Shown: piece by piece, positions 1 to 11,616 of the stretch
How the letters are laid out: each line of letters begins with the position of its first letter
How positions within the stretch are numbered: position 1 is the first letter of the stretch
Source of the DNA: Adiantum capillus-veneris
Lineage: Eukaryota > Streptophyta > Polypodiopsida > Polypodiales > Pteridaceae
Direction: 5' to 3'
Length of the DNA: 64,000 nucleotides
Assembly (NCBI GenBank): GCA_014529385.2
Contig: CM043953.1
Location: forward strand, 74,508,872-74,572,871
Notes under the pieces: model-generated
Databases searched by the model: none
Told to the model about the DNA's origin: nothing
What the model saw: the letters and a program-made list of their open reading frames with translations, nothing else
Position numbers and translations under genes: made by a program

Positions 1-130
1 GAAAGATAGATAGCCCTAGAGTGATGGGCGTATATACAATGCACGGGGGAAAAACCTCCTAAAGAGGGAAAAAATGCCCCGGCGGTCCTAGTGTGTTCAC
101 ACACATCACTACCACATGTATATGGTAACA
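1..130 (-). mobile_element. Partial inverted Copia LTR
   Basis: This stretch is the reverse complement of the first 130 bases of the LTR seen at 5051 and 10020. It ends at GGTAACA, the complement of the LTR start TGTTACC. The remaining ~97 bp of LTR and any element body would lie left of the window. It could be a solo LTR or the 5' end of a minus-strand copy of the same Copia family. Confidence 0.9.
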
Positions 131-661
131 AAGACGACAATGGCCATTTCACCACAAGCTTTGTGATGACAGGTATGTGGGTGACAATGAGGCCAAGCAC
201 AAATGGAGCCCACAAAGTCTCTCGTAAATTCATTGGACTAAAGTCCCATCATTGGAAGGGTCGTACATCAAAGATATAACAAGTGGCTGATGGAAGTAAG
301 CAAGTGAAGATACAACACGTCTATAAAGCTTCTTAACTACGGATCAACTACGCCAATTGCAAGCACTTTCCTGCTAATTGTAAGTATTTCTAGTGTTGTT
401 TGTAGCAAATGATATGCTTTCGCATGAAGTCTCTAATGAGAAACTCTATGGTCATGGTGTTTGGATTGTGTAAATATTTTTCCGTCAACATTTATGGAAT
501 GGGAGCCTTTATAGGCACTCTCTAAAACTTTTGAGGCTCACCACTTTGAGTTCGACTCATTTTTATATTCTAGATGCACTGCATCGGAGCTTGAAAAATG
601 GTCCATCTTCTTCTTTGATGCAAAGTATGTAGTCCCAAAGATAAGGAATGGCTACGGGACC

Positions 662-1336
662 TTGAAAACACTTAGTTCACCAACTCTGATGGACGTTGAT
701 TGGCCAACGCCCAACAGTACCTCTATTGTATTAACCAGGCGGCGGATTGAAAATGAAATCTTCAATGCAATGAAGTGCACGTACGGGTCACATCGAACAA
801 CACTAACATTTTTTATCCATCTTTATCTTTTTGTTTTTTTGTGCAAGGTAGACAATGTTCATCGGGATGCCTACCATGTGGTTGCTAAGTGTGGAACATC
901 AATGAATGCCTTCCTTCCATCTTCTTGGGACTCAAAGATTGTTCAACACAATGGGGATACCATAAAGTGCATGGTTGTGACAAATCCGATTCCACATTGT
1001 GAAGTAGCAAACCTCCATCATATTCCCTTACTTGACGGCGGTGAAAGCAGACGCGAGGTGAATGGGAAGCACTCGACTTGGACATCAGTCGATGTGGAGC
1101 AAGTTGAAGTGCATGTGTGGAAGCATGAGAAAGTGTGGGACGTGACCGTCAATGCTGATTGGAATATGACAAATCTAAGGGAGTACTTGGCACTTAGGTT
1201 TGAGCTCAAGATGGACTACTCATTTGTAATCGGTGGCAACCCTCTATGTAAGAGAAAGGAGAGGGCCTTTCTTTATAAGAGCATCCCCTTCCCTAGATGT
1301 ATCCAAATCAAGCAAACAATTACCGTTGCAATGTAA
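662..1336 (+). pseudogene. Unidentified coding remnant
   Basis: An open frame of 224 codons. The part from about 850 onward looks most protein-like; it follows a T-rich tract ending TTGTGCAAG that resembles a 3' splice site, so the real exon may begin there. The encoded C-terminal half is hydrophilic with several Trp and Cys residues but shows no motif I recognise. No clear promoter or second exon can be tied to it. It could be an exon of a decayed gene, part of a transposon, or chance. The function is unknown. Confidence 0.25.
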
Positions 1337-1349
1337 TACTCTCATATTG

Positions 1350-1675
1350 ATATGGTATACTTTTGTCTAATTTTGTGATCCGAGAATGTATAACTTTTTA
1401 ATACAATACATTTTTGTCTCATTTTGTGATCCATTATGTCTAATTTTTAATTTTAGAAGCGTTAAGTGATGGTGATGGAGTTGCAGAGTTTAAAACTGTG
1501 GTGTATTTCTAATTTATTAATACCATATATTTTTGTCTAATTTTGTGATCCGAGAATGTCTAATTTTCAATTTTAGAAGCGTTAAGTGACGGTGGTGGAG
1601 TTGCGGAGTTTGAAATTGTGGTGGAGTTGCGGAGTTTAAAACTGTGGTGGAGTTGCGGAGTTTAAAATTGTGGTG
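1350..1675. repeat. Degenerate tandem repeats, 26 bp and ~150 bp
   Basis: A block beginning TTTTGTCTAATTTTGTGATCC and ending in a GGAGTTGCGGAGTTTAAAA motif occurs twice (about 1360-1500 and 1510-1625). The motif GTGGTGGAGTTGCGGAGTTT is then repeated in tandem with a 26-bp period until about 1672. The repeat is noncoding. Confidence 0.7.
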
Positions 1676-2034
1676 TTTGGACTGCAACACTATGCGTTAT
1701 AGCCTCGAGTTATTTGTGGTTTACCTCTGAAATTTAAAGTTTTTTAAAGGTGTCCTTTTTTTAATTGTTTGCTTTATAAGTGACTTGCAAGGTCCATTTT
1801 TAAGTCACTTTCTTGTTTTTTAGCTTCTCTCATCTTTTCCATTGCTAACTTGCTCTATCCATCCCCAAGCACATGCAATTTCACCTTGCACTCCGCCATT
1901 AAGAATGGTTGCTGCTAATTAGTCCCTCGTCGATGAAACGGAGGTAATGTGTTAACATTCCCTTCACACTGGTGATTCAATTATTTTGTGTTTGCCCCTT
2001 ATCACAATTAATCTTTTTGTAGATCGCAAAAGAA

Positions 2035-2184
2035 ATGGACTCATTTGTACAACAGAAAGGTAGTTCACGCACGAAATTTGAAGGGAAAGACGGTTCTTTG
2101 TGGCACTACCTCCCAAGCTTCAATGTTGACATGGTGCGGGTCATCCACAATGACTATTCAGATCCAAGGTTGCTCTCTTCTTGA
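2035..2184 (+). CDS. Possible short exon, unknown product
   Basis: An ATG at 2035 opens 49 codons (starting MDSFVQQKGS) that read as a plausible protein start with WHYLPSF in the middle. Possible donor sites lie near 2165. It lies downstream of the 662-1336 remnant and could belong to the same decayed gene. No domain is recognised, and support is weak. Confidence 0.15.
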   Translation: MDSFVQQKGSSRTKFEGKDGSLWHYLPSFNVDMVRVIHNDYSDPRLLSS

Positions 2185-2399
2185 AGGTGCCTCATTGTTC
2201 TTGTGTTAGAATAAGTAACGGAAGATGCAATGAAGACATTGAACGGCCTCCGATCTAGTGGACACCTTGACTCTGATCTCATGCAACTTTGATAAGATCC
2301 TCTAACACAAGAGAACACATGCAATGCCACATACATATACGAGGCAACTGTGGAGAAGAGAGATCATTGATGCAAAAAGAGACAAGACACCTTAGAATG

Positions 2400-2401
<2 letters not shown>

Positions 2402-2438
<37 letters not shown>
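2402..2438. repeat. (GA)n microsatellite
   Basis: An almost pure GA run of about 18 units. The sequence from 2185 to 2745 otherwise shows no gene I can support. Confidence 0.9.
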
Positions 2439-2439
<1 letters not shown>

Positions 2440-2744
2440 AGAAAAGGCTCTCCATGTTAATAACAAACTGCATATACAAGGGAACAAGCGTGGTCCGGCA
2501 TATATCTAACTTGCCATCAATGGATAGACCCAAGGTACACACAATTGCTACTGCTACTCCCTTCTGCTCTTACACATGAGACCTCTAACTCGATCTCCAC
2601 ATGGGCAATAAATTCAACATCAATTCTCCTCCTGGCATCAAGAAAGAAATGCTCAGCCTCTACACTTGATGCTCACCAAATGGGTTGCCCTTAGGAAAAA
2701 ACTCGACGGAGATGCACTACTGCACATCGCCCTAACTGAAGGGC

Positions 2745-4372
2745 CTACTGTTGTGGATTTGTCCACACGCTAAACTTTTCAAGTGCAGGGAACTTAGTGC
2801 CATTCTTGAAAAAAATAAAAATGCACAATATACTTGTAAATAGGGAAGCCGCACTCTTTAGCTTTGGTGACAAAAGTGTTGGATCTTTACTAGGATATTG
2901 TGGCCTAACTCTTGGGCAAGGTATCACAGATGCCAAAGAGATTTCATTCGCATTGGTAACCAACCATCTATAAAAAGCCTAAATATTGAGTCATTATTCA
3001 ATGAGCTCATGAAGAGACTACCTTAGCCCTTTCTACAAACTCTTCACATGTAATCACTTATTACGTAATGATGCTTTGTTCAATTGTTTGTTGTAAGTTT
3101 GATTGCTGTTCTAATTTGGTCTTTACCATCGCTAAATTCTTTTTAATGTGTGATAATTGAGTTACAAGTGTGTACCAATTGAGTTTTTTTGTGTTGAGTT
3201 GCATGGTGTATTTGTCTTATATTAACATGGCAAAGGGGTGTGTAAGTATGCACTTTTGCTTGTAAGCCATTTTCTATCAATGCCCTGCTCATGAGGGTGA
3301 GACTTGTATGCTCCAATCTTTGGCCTTTCACAACTTGACATTTGTCTAGTTTGAGCACAAAAATAGCCTTTCCATTGATCTCCTCTATCGTAGATCATAA
3401 TATTGAATCATAGCTCGTTGTAGTGCTTCTACCTCAATGTAGACATTGTTAAACCTATTATAGAGATATTTTTTTAATGAAGACATTGGCATGCCATCAT
3501 CAACCCACTTGTAGCCACCTAGCAATGTGGAAACATCATTGTTTGCCAATTTTCTTGCCATAACCATATTGTACGATGTTGGAAGTATGGACCATGTCAT
3601 TCCCTTGCTTCGTAGATGTCATGTGATGCAAGTATACAATGCCTTGTATCCCTTATCACTGACACCTACTGAGTCACAAACCATAAGCATATCAATAGGC
3701 CTAATAATGTATGGAGGTCCTTTAACAAAATTTTTTGAGCACTTTGGCACAGCATGACATTTGTCGGATTAGATATCATGTTGATGACATCCTTCTCATG
3801 AACAATGTGTTGCAAGATAGAGGCCTGCGCTGAATCCTCCATACCATTGCAACCTAGTATTGCTTCTGCACAATCCTGGCTTTGCAAAAAAATGAAGTTG
3901 ATTAACAAATAGAAGCAACAAAAGCCGGTTACTTTAAATGCTATAGCTACCTTGTTTATTGCAAATGTCTCTTGCGAGTGCTCCAAATTTGGAAAGAAGC
4001 CCCATAGCCTTGCACTTCTGTCTTCTTCCGTTGTATCCCATGGGTAGGTGAGTGAAGTGATCCAACACGCCGTTGAAGGTTTTGAGTTGAATACCGAAGG
4101 CAAACATAATTGTCCACAACTCGATCAATGTTTTCCACACCCTCATCAAGCTTTGCCTTTTGCTCTACAACCTGCTTTGTTAAGTCCTTCATTCGCACCA
4201 TCAATTGTTCCTTTTCTCCCACAAAACATTCCATAAGTCGTTCCTTTTCCTTCAAGCTTGATGCCTGAAGAATATATAGGCTATGTTGAACTTGTTCCAA
4301 AAAGAGAGAATGGAGCCTCTCACAATACCCTGAAAATCCATTGAAGCCATCACCCAAGAAGCATATAACCAT
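2745..4372 (-). other. Unidentified minus-strand coding remnants
   Basis: Several minus-strand open frames lie close together: 3956-4372 (138 codons, with a Lys/Glu-rich stretch that could form a short coiled coil), 3666-4103, 3385-3600 and 2745-2963. Their order on one strand, with possible intron-like interruptions, suggests remains of a multi-exon gene or transposon ORF. None contains a motif I can name. Overlapping frames in 3934-4149 cannot all be real. It is treated as unknown. Confidence 0.2.
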
Positions 4373-4379
4373 TTACAAT

Positions 4380-4506
4380 GGAGATGGAGATGGATATGGA
4401 GATTGTGATAGAGTTGGCCATGGGGACGGGGATCAGGATGGATGGAGATGGAGCTTTAGCTTGATGTGCTTGGCTATGGAGTTTCAGAATGCAGATGGAT
4501 GTGTAG
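4380..4506. repeat. GGAGAT-type low-complexity tract, Gypsy target
   Basis: Purine-rich GGAGATGGAGAT-like sequence continues on the far side of the Gypsy element at 18239-18270, so the element landed inside it. The last five bases, TGTAG (4502-4506), recur at 18234-18238 as the target-site duplication. Confidence 0.8.
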
Positions 4507-5050
4507 TGTAACATTTAATGGCCTAAAAACTTGTGTATAGCGGAAATTAAGATGAACATAGTGGGCATTTCATTAGAATAGATTCCTAATGAGAATTACA
4601 AGAGTGCTTGGGTGGAGAGAGCAACAAAAATCATAACACCTAGTTAGATAGCATGAACAATACTTTCAAAAGAGAGAGAAATTAAGCTATTGACAACAGT
4701 TGAGGACCGGATTTTCATGGAGCCGGTCCCCCCTCCAAAAGGCTTTCTATTATGGTTTCTCCCATCAAGAGAGACATTGTACAATACAATTCTTTGTGTT
4801 CCTTCAAGACTAGCTAGTGCAATGAAGATGAAAGCTTCATGCACTAAGCAAAACACTTAGCAAACACAACTTAAATTATCCCCGGTCTAAGACCCAAGAC
4901 CTCACACACCTTCTAAGATGGTGAGAGCTAGAAGGGTATGAGAGTAGATTGAGAGGAAGAAGGAGTATCTTACGAGAAAGATGTACATCTCCTCACATAA
5001 TCACTCATATTAGCATAGCTTAGCTTAGTAATTAGCTTGGTAGAGGAGAT

Positions 5051-5277
5051 TGTTACCATATACATGTGGTAGTGATGTGTGTGAACACACTAGGACCGCC
5101 GGGGCATTTTTTCCCTCTTTAGGAGGTTTTTTCCCCCGTGCATTGTATATACGCCCATCACTCTAGGGCTATCTATCTTTCCATTGCACACTAAGTAACA
5201 CACTCTCTATTGTGTGCCTTGAGCTTCCTTCGTCTTCTCCAAGCTGTGTGTGTTTCTCTGCAATCCTAATTCCAACA
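5051..5277 (+). repeat. Copia 5' LTR
   Basis: 227 bp, TG...CA. It is near-identical to 10020-10246 and to the inverted fragment at 1-130. It contains GTGCATTGTATATACGCCC, which holds a TATATA motif that may serve as the core promoter. Confidence 0.95.
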
Positions 5278-5279
5278 AT

Positions 5280-5291
5280 TGGTATCAGAGC
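5280..5291 (+). other. Copia primer binding site, initiator tRNA-Met
   Basis: TGGTATCAGAGC lies three bases after the 5' LTR. It is the standard complement of the 3' end of plant initiator tRNA-Met. Confidence 0.92.
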
Positions 5292-5658
5292 AGGTCACGT
5301 CCTCCCGGGCTTAGTCGCCAGCTGCTCCAGCACACGTCTGCTCACTTTCTCCGATTTTAGTGAGCTTTGGCAAGCGTTCGCAGGTCGACAAATATTTTGG
5401 GCTCATTTCGGCCTCCGTTTTCACTACAGGCAGAATTTTGGGCTCAGAATTTTGATTTGGGCTTATTTCGGCCTCCATTTCCACTACAGGCAGTACTGCA
5501 CAGGCTATTTTGTCATTTTGTGCAGAATTTCTGTCAGTGCCATTTTCTGCATAACAGGTTCCTTATAGTCTTCTACGGTTTGTGATATATAGCACAGGTT
5601 GTTCCCGCTCCATTTCTCCTATTTTCGAGCAGTTTTCACATCAGGTGCAGCATTTACC

Positions 5659-6285
5659 ATGGCTGACAACAACAACACAGATGTGTTCAAGATGTTTGCT
5701 GCTGAGGACAGGTTGGATGGGGACAACTACCCTATGTGGGCTTATATGATGCAACATGTTCTTGTGTCAAAAGGTGTCTGGAACATTGTGCAGGGCATTG
5801 ATGTACGTCCTAGTTCTGAGGATGTAGGCGATGTTGAGGATGTTGCAGGTCTTGCTGCAAGGATTGCAGCTGTTAGAGTTGTTTTGCCTACGGCAGAACA
5901 AGCTCGTTGGGATGTTAAGGATGCGCAGGCTCATGCATTGATTGCGTTGTCTGTGAAGCGCACCATTGTTCCTCACATCCGTTCAGCAAAACCAGCAAAA
6001 CAGGCTTGGGATATTTTAGCAGGTCTTTATGCAAGCCGCAATGAGGCTAAAATTGCTTTTCTGCGTAAAGAGTTGGAGTCGAAGATTATGCATGAGGAAG
6101 ATGATATGGACACTTTCCTTGCTAGTGTCAAGGATATCAATGAGCAAGTTATTTCTGCAGGTGAAGTCATTTCAGACAGTTCCCTTGTGCAGACTGTTCT
6201 TGATGCGTTACCAGATTCCTACCAGACTTTTGCTAGTACTTGGAGACTGATGACCCAAGGAAATCCTGAAGTTGTCCAAGTTTGA
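5659..6285 (+). pseudogene. Copia gag, N-terminal part
   Basis: Starts at ATG 5659 (MADNNNTDVF). The product is a Copia Gag of the UBN2/retrotran_gag_2 type, with the typical N-terminal LDGDNYPMWAYMM segment and a helical body with AWDILAGLY and FLASVKDIN. Gag packages element RNA in cytoplasmic particles. The frame ends at TGA 6283-6285 because of a one-base shift near 6265. The protein clearly continues in another frame with SKFDALCTLLLQE, so the stop is a decay mark, not the natural end. A long T/C-rich leader (5292-5658) precedes it. Confidence 0.88.
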
Positions 6286-8446
6286 TGCATTATGCACATT
6301 GCTGTTGCAAGAGTCACTTTCCAGAAAAAACAGGACTAGGCAGCGTGCAGTTGAACAGGCTTTTATTGCTCCTCAAAGAAAGGGTGGTAACAGTAATGCA
6401 GCCACTTCTTATGGTTCTGCTGCGAGTGGCAAAAATTATGTTCCTAATGCTTCTGCTGGCAATTCGTCTGGAAATTCTGGTGATAAGGGCAAAAAGAAGA
6501 TGCGTTGCCATTATTGTAAAGCCAATGATCACTTGATCAAGTCGTGTCCTAAGTTGAAGGCCAAAGAGGCTAAGAAGAAAGAGGGTGGTTCCACTGCAAA
6601 TGCTAGTTCCACTACAAATGCAGCCATTGTTGAGTCTTCTGTGAAAGGAGACTGTAATGCTGATGTTGATGGAGAATGGGCTTTTAGCGCAGAGTGCACT
6701 TACAATCTTGTTGTCCATGATGCATGCTTGTCAGTTGCTGCAGATTCACATGTGTGGTATTTCGACAGTGGTGCTACAAAGCACATTACCTCACATCGTG
6801 AATTGTTTACCTCTCTCGAGTCTGTCCCTCATGGGAATTCAGTCACTTGTGCCAACAACGCCTCTTATCCGGTTAAGGGAGTTGGAAAGATCGTGCTCAC
6901 TGCTGCTAATGGCAGTTCCTTCACACTTGTTGATGCACTGTATGTACCTGGGATCAAGAAGAATCTCTTGTCTGTATCCGCACTTGCTAGACTTGGACTT
7001 GTAGTCAAATTTGTGGATGACAGATGTACAGTTCATGATCTCAATTTTGGTGATGAAATTGTTGCATCTGGGCTTCTGTGCCATGGGCTGTATAAGCTCA
7101 CTTTGTATGACAAGTGTGGACAAAATTTTGCAAATGCTGTTGCAGATTCAAGGGCTATTTCAGATGCAAAACTTTGGCATGCACGTTTTGGTCATCTGAA
7201 TTTTGCCAGTTTGCTGCGTTTGCAGAAATCTGATATGGTTGCTTCTTTGCCGCCTCTTGAAGCACCTGTCAAACATGTTTGTGAAGGCTGTATTTTGGGT
7301 AAGATGCAGCGCTCTAAACTTCCAAAGGATGGTTCAGTTCGAGCCACATGCAGGTTACAGCTTGTGCATAGTGATGTTTGTGGGCCCATGCAAACTCCGT
7401 CCTTGGGCAATTACCTGTACTTCGTGACTTTCATTGATGATTACTCCAGGCATGCATGGGTATTTCCGCTTGAAGCGAAGTCCGAAGTTTTTATCTGCTT
7501 CAAACAATTTCTGGCTATGGCTGAAAATGTCTCGAAATGTACTATGGGCACCCTCCGTTCCGATCGAGGGGGGGAGTATATGTCTCATGAATTTAATGCA
7601 TTTCTGGCTAGTTGTGGGATAAAACACCAATGTACAGTGCCTTATACACCTCAACAAAATGGTGTTGCTAAGAGGAAAAACAGGTCACTGACGGAAATGG
7701 CACTATGTATGGTCAAAAGTCAAGCTTTACCGCATTCTTTTTGGCTTGAGGCCATCATGTGTGCCACTTATGTACTTAACAGGTGTCCTACGAAAGCTTT
7801 GCACTCTATTACTCCATATGAAGCATGGCATGATAGAAAGCCTTCTATTGAGCACATGCGTCTTTTTGGCTGTTTGGCATATGCTTTGGTGCCACAAGTG
7901 CAGCGCAGAAAATTGGATGATAAGGCTGTCAAATGTATTTTTGTTGGTTATAGTGCTGAAAGCAAAGGTTACAGGTTGTATCATCCACAAACAAAACGTA
8001 GTCTGGTTTCTCGGGATGTAGTGTTTGTGGAAGATTCTGTTCAGCCCTTGCTATCATGTACTAGAGACAGTAATGTAAGCTCACAGGACATTTATGACAC
8101 TTTGTTGCCTCTTTTCAGTGGTGGAAATACGAATGTAAGTTCCAATGAGGCAAATGTATAGCCTATGGGGGTTTCGGAAAATGTTTTAGATCAGCCTATT
8201 ACTGATGCAGATGTACATGATGTACTTGATGAGGAAAGGGCTGCAAATGAGCAGGCTAGAGGTATGCCAAAATGGCTGGTGCACACTTTGTGTGACAGTA
8301 AATTGGATGCACCTTTGTCTAGTCGTACTCGTTCAGGCTCTCGCCATGCATCTTATGCATCAGATTGTTATGCTTTGGCTGTGTCTAGTTTACATGATGT
8401 TGAGGAGCCTCTGTCTTTTGATGAAGCACAGAATTCAGAAAATTAG
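6272..8446 (+). pseudogene. Copia gag C-terminus, protease and integrase
   Basis: One frame carries the Gag zinc knuckle (CHYCKANDHLIKSC, 6506-6547, a CX2CX4HX4C pattern), then a retropepsin with WYFDSGATKHIT, the GAG-pre-integrase/zinc segment with HARFGHL and CEGCILGK, and the integrase core with HSDVCGPM and RSDRGGEY. The third catalytic residue should be Glu in NGVAERKN. Here codon 7670-7672 is AAG and the motif reads NGVAKRKN, so the DDE triad is broken. An in-frame TAG occurs at 8159-8161 and another at 8444-8446 (probably a former Trp codon, TGG to TAG). The segment 8165-8446 is the variable linker before reverse transcriptase. Confidence 0.9.
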
Positions 8447-9944
8447 ATGGCTGCCATGCAATCAGAATATGATGCACTTATAGAAAATGACACATGGACT
8501 TTATGTGATTTGCCTCCTGGCAAAAAGGCCATTGGTACGAAGTGCGTTTACAAGTTGAAACGCAAGCCAGATGGTGAGATTGATCGCCATAAGGCTCGAC
8601 TTGTTGCAAAGGGTTATGCACAGCAAAAAGGCATAGATTATGAAGAGACTTTTACTCCCACTTGTCGTATGACTACTGTGCGTTTTCTACGTGCATTGGC
8701 AGCTCATTTTGGTTGGGATGTACATCAATCAGACATTGTTACTGCTTTCTTGAATGGTGACATATTTGAGAAAGTTGATGTAACGCAGCCTCGCGGTTTT
8801 GTCATAAAAGGACAAGAGGACAAATTGTGCAAATGTAACAAGGCTTTGTATGGGTTGAAGCAATCTCCTCGTGCTTGGTATGAGAAAGCTGACACTCATT
8901 TGGTCAAACAAGGCTTTTGTAACAGTCCAACAGAAAGCACATTGTATGTAAAGCATGAGGGTGATGTATTTCTCATCGTGGTTCTTTATGTTGATGATTT
9001 GCTGATCACTGGACCAAATGAGAGACATATTGCTGAATTTAAGGCTGATTTGAATGCTACTTTCAAGATGAAAGATTTGGGGCTGTTGCATCATTACTTG
9101 GGTATACAGTTTAAGCAGTGTGATGGTGGTATTGCCTTGTGTCAGAAAAGTTACATAGAGACATTGCTATGTAAGTTTGGACTTGAGGATTGCAAACCTA
9201 TTGCCACTCCCATGGAAACAGGTTTGAAGTTGAGTCTACATGATGCTGGCGATTCTGCTGATGTCACTCTTTACCAAACTGCTGTTGGCTGCCTCATTTA
9301 TGTATGCAAACACGAGGCCGGATATTCAATTTGCAGTCTCACAGGTCAGCAGATTTATGCATAGCCCAGGGTCTAAGCATTGGCAGGCTGTCAAGAGGAT
9401 TTTCTGCTACCTTAGTGGCACTTTACATCTTGGCTTTTTTTATCCCAAGAGGGGATCATTGCCGCCAGACTTACATGCTTTTTCGGACTCAGATTGGGCT
9501 GGTTGTTTTGACACGCGAGTGTCCACAAGTGGTTTTTGTTTCATGCTTGGCAGTTCATGTATATCATGGTTGAGCAAGAAGCAAGCTACTATGGCCACTT
9601 CGAGTTGTGAGGCTGAATACAGGGCAGTCTTCACAGCTACGGTTGAGTGTGTATGGCTCAGACGCCTTATGGCTGATTTGGGTGTTGGACAGGACATTGC
9701 CAACACTATCTACACTGACAATCAGAGCGCATTGGCAGTTGCGAGGATTCCAGTTTTTCATGCTCGCACAAAGCACATTGAGGTGCATTACCACTATGTC
9801 AGGGAGAGGCTCTCAGCAGGAGAGATCCGCTTGGCTTATGTGCCAACACAGGACAACCTTGCAGATCTTATCACAAAGGCATTGTCTCGTGAGAAGCTTG
9901 AAGCTTTCCGCAAAGCTTTGGGTTTACTCCCCTTTGTGGACTGA
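8447..9944 (+). pseudogene. Copia reverse transcriptase and RNase H
   Basis: Continues the same frame after the TAG at 8444. It has the Copia RT start DTWTLCDLPPGKKAIGTKCV, the substrate motif HQSDIVTAFLNG, the catalytic YVDDLL and the LGIQF region. Near 9300 one extra base shifts the frame; the protein resumes as ANTRPDIQFAVSQVSRFM and runs to a stop at 9942-9944. RNase H motifs DSDWAG, SCEAEYRA and DNQSALAVA are visible. The enzyme pair would copy element RNA to DNA. The polypurine tract follows within 75 bp. Confidence 0.92.
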
Positions 9945-10007
9945 TCCTGTCCTCATGGCATGGCACTTCCCTTTACTCATGTGCCAGCTCTCGTTCACCG
10001 CATCACT

Positions 10008-10019
10008 CCAAGGGGGATT
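10008..10019 (+). other. Copia polypurine tract
   Basis: CCAAGGGGGATT lies immediately 5' of the 3' LTR and is the expected plus-strand primer. Confidence 0.85.
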
Positions 10020-10246
10020 TGTTACCATATACATGTGGTAGTGATGTGTGCGAACACACTAGGACCGCCGGGGCATTTTTTCCCTCTTTAGGAGGTTTTT
10101 TCCCCCGTGCATTGTATATACGCCCATCACTCTAGGGCTATCTATCTTTCCATTGCAGACTAAGTAACACACACTCTATTGTGTGCCTTGAGCTTCCTTC
10201 GTCTTCTCCAAGCTGTGTGTGTTTCTCTGCAACCCTAATTCCAACA
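10020..10246 (+). repeat. Copia 3' LTR
   Basis: 227 bp, ends CCAACA followed by GATATGAGCATG. It shows about four substitutions relative to the 5' LTR. Confidence 0.95.
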
Positions 10247-11260
10247 GATATGAGCATGCATTGAAGCTTGGCTCTTGGTTAGATTTGCATCCACATGCCA
10301 AGAGTATGTCGATATACGCTTCTATCTCACAAGCTTGGAGTAGGTGATGAGCTCTCCATTAAAGCTTGGGAAGAGATAGTCTTCTTTACTTCTCACATAG
10401 ACTGTGTGAGAGTGTGTGTGTGGTAATGCCTTGCAAAAATCAGCCCCCTCCCTCTCTTGGGCGAGCCCTCTTGCTATTTGCTCTTGCTATCTCCCCATTG
10501 GACCTCCCCAAGTCAAGCCAATGATTATTAAGCAGCATAAGTGATAGCCTTCTGACACGTGTCCCCCTTTCCCCTTTTGTGAGAGCTTTAGGTAATTTAA
10601 TTATTCAACTAAACTCTCATTGGACCCGGTTGCCTCCTAGACAATAGGAATCAGGCAAGCCATTGGGCTGCTGAATGCTCATTGGACCCCTTGGGAGACT
10701 GTCCAATAGTCATCTAGGAGACTTAATTCTCATTGGTTCTTTTATTAAGTGTTTTCAAATTAATTAAACTAGATTTACTCTAGCCTAATTCTCATTGGTC
10801 CACCTCCAATGCCATCCAATAGGAATTGGGTACACCTTGTGGGCATCTGGCCTAGGGAGCTGACATGTGTCCCTCATTCCCTTTGTGTAAAGGGGGCTTG
10901 TGTGTGTGTGTGTGTGGCTTTCTCTCTCATCCCCTACATGCTAGGCTCGCCCCCTCCTATGTAGGGATACGCAAAGAATTTTTTGGACACACACCAAGCA
11001 TCCAATTCCCCTATGGTTGACCTTTGGACACAACCTTTGAATTTTGGAACCTTAACATTTTGGAAGTCTTAATGGGCTGAACCTTAGGGTCTTTTTAGCC
11101 CATTGTTGCACATGGATCTTTTGCAGATGGCCCCCCCTTTGGATCCCTATTTTCCCTCCTTTGGATCCCTATTGTGTCCGGTCTGCTAGCTTAACCAATA
11201 TTCTAGCTTTTTCTCCCCTGGCACTTCCCCATATTAAATGATCGGTTTAACATGACATTA

Positions 11261-11273
11261 CCTCTCTCTTGAA
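11261..11273 (-). other. Gypsy polypurine tract
   Basis: On the minus strand it reads TTCAAGAGAGAGG, a few bases before the 3' LTR. The same tract recurs on the plus strand at about 37076-37087 in the related derivative. The stretch 11274-11616 between it and the end of the polyprotein is noncoding and is also conserved in the plus-strand relative at 36760-37070. Confidence 0.8.
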
Positions 11274-11616
11274 ATCATAGTCGTCCTCGACTATGGTGTA
11301 GAGAAGATAAAGCATATTCATGAGTCCTTTTCTTAGCGGGTAGAGGATCCCTATGTTACCCTACGACATCATTCCACAATGGATGACTAGTCCATTTGGC
11401 GCTTGAGAGCCTGAGGCTGCCGCAAGCATGTCTGCACATTAGTCCTATCAATCTTCCATAGTAGAGTGACAAGCTCTACTTGGTGTTTGGGAGACATCGT
11501 CTCCGCAAACCACATGTAAGCATGCATACTACTTCATTTTTGTGCACAATAAAGAAAAAGAGAGTCTTATAAGACAAAAAAGAACTTTGTTTATTTTTAA
11601 CATTATGTACATTTGC

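Larger units (their letters stand above)
5046..10251 (+). mobile_element. Complete Copia LTR retrotransposon nested in Gypsy LTR
   Basis: Two 227-bp LTRs (5051-5277 and 10020-10246) start TGTTACC and end CCAACA and differ at only about four sites, so the insertion is fairly young. The primer site, polypurine tract and gag-PR-IN-RT-RH order are all present. The flanks GAGAT (5046-5050) and GATAT (10247-10251) are the target duplication with one change, confirmed by the empty site GAGATGAGCATG in the other Gypsy LTR at about 17168. Two frameshifts, two nonsense codons and a changed integrase catalytic residue make it non-autonomous. Confidence 0.95.
4507..11252 (-). repeat. Gypsy 3' LTR, split by nested Copia
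   Basis: The two halves (4507-5050 and 10252-11252) together align with the LTR at 16630-18233. The end at 11252 lacks about 43 bp present in the other LTR. The missing segment lies between two copies of AACATGA, so it looks like a microhomology deletion after or during insertion. Confidence 0.9.
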
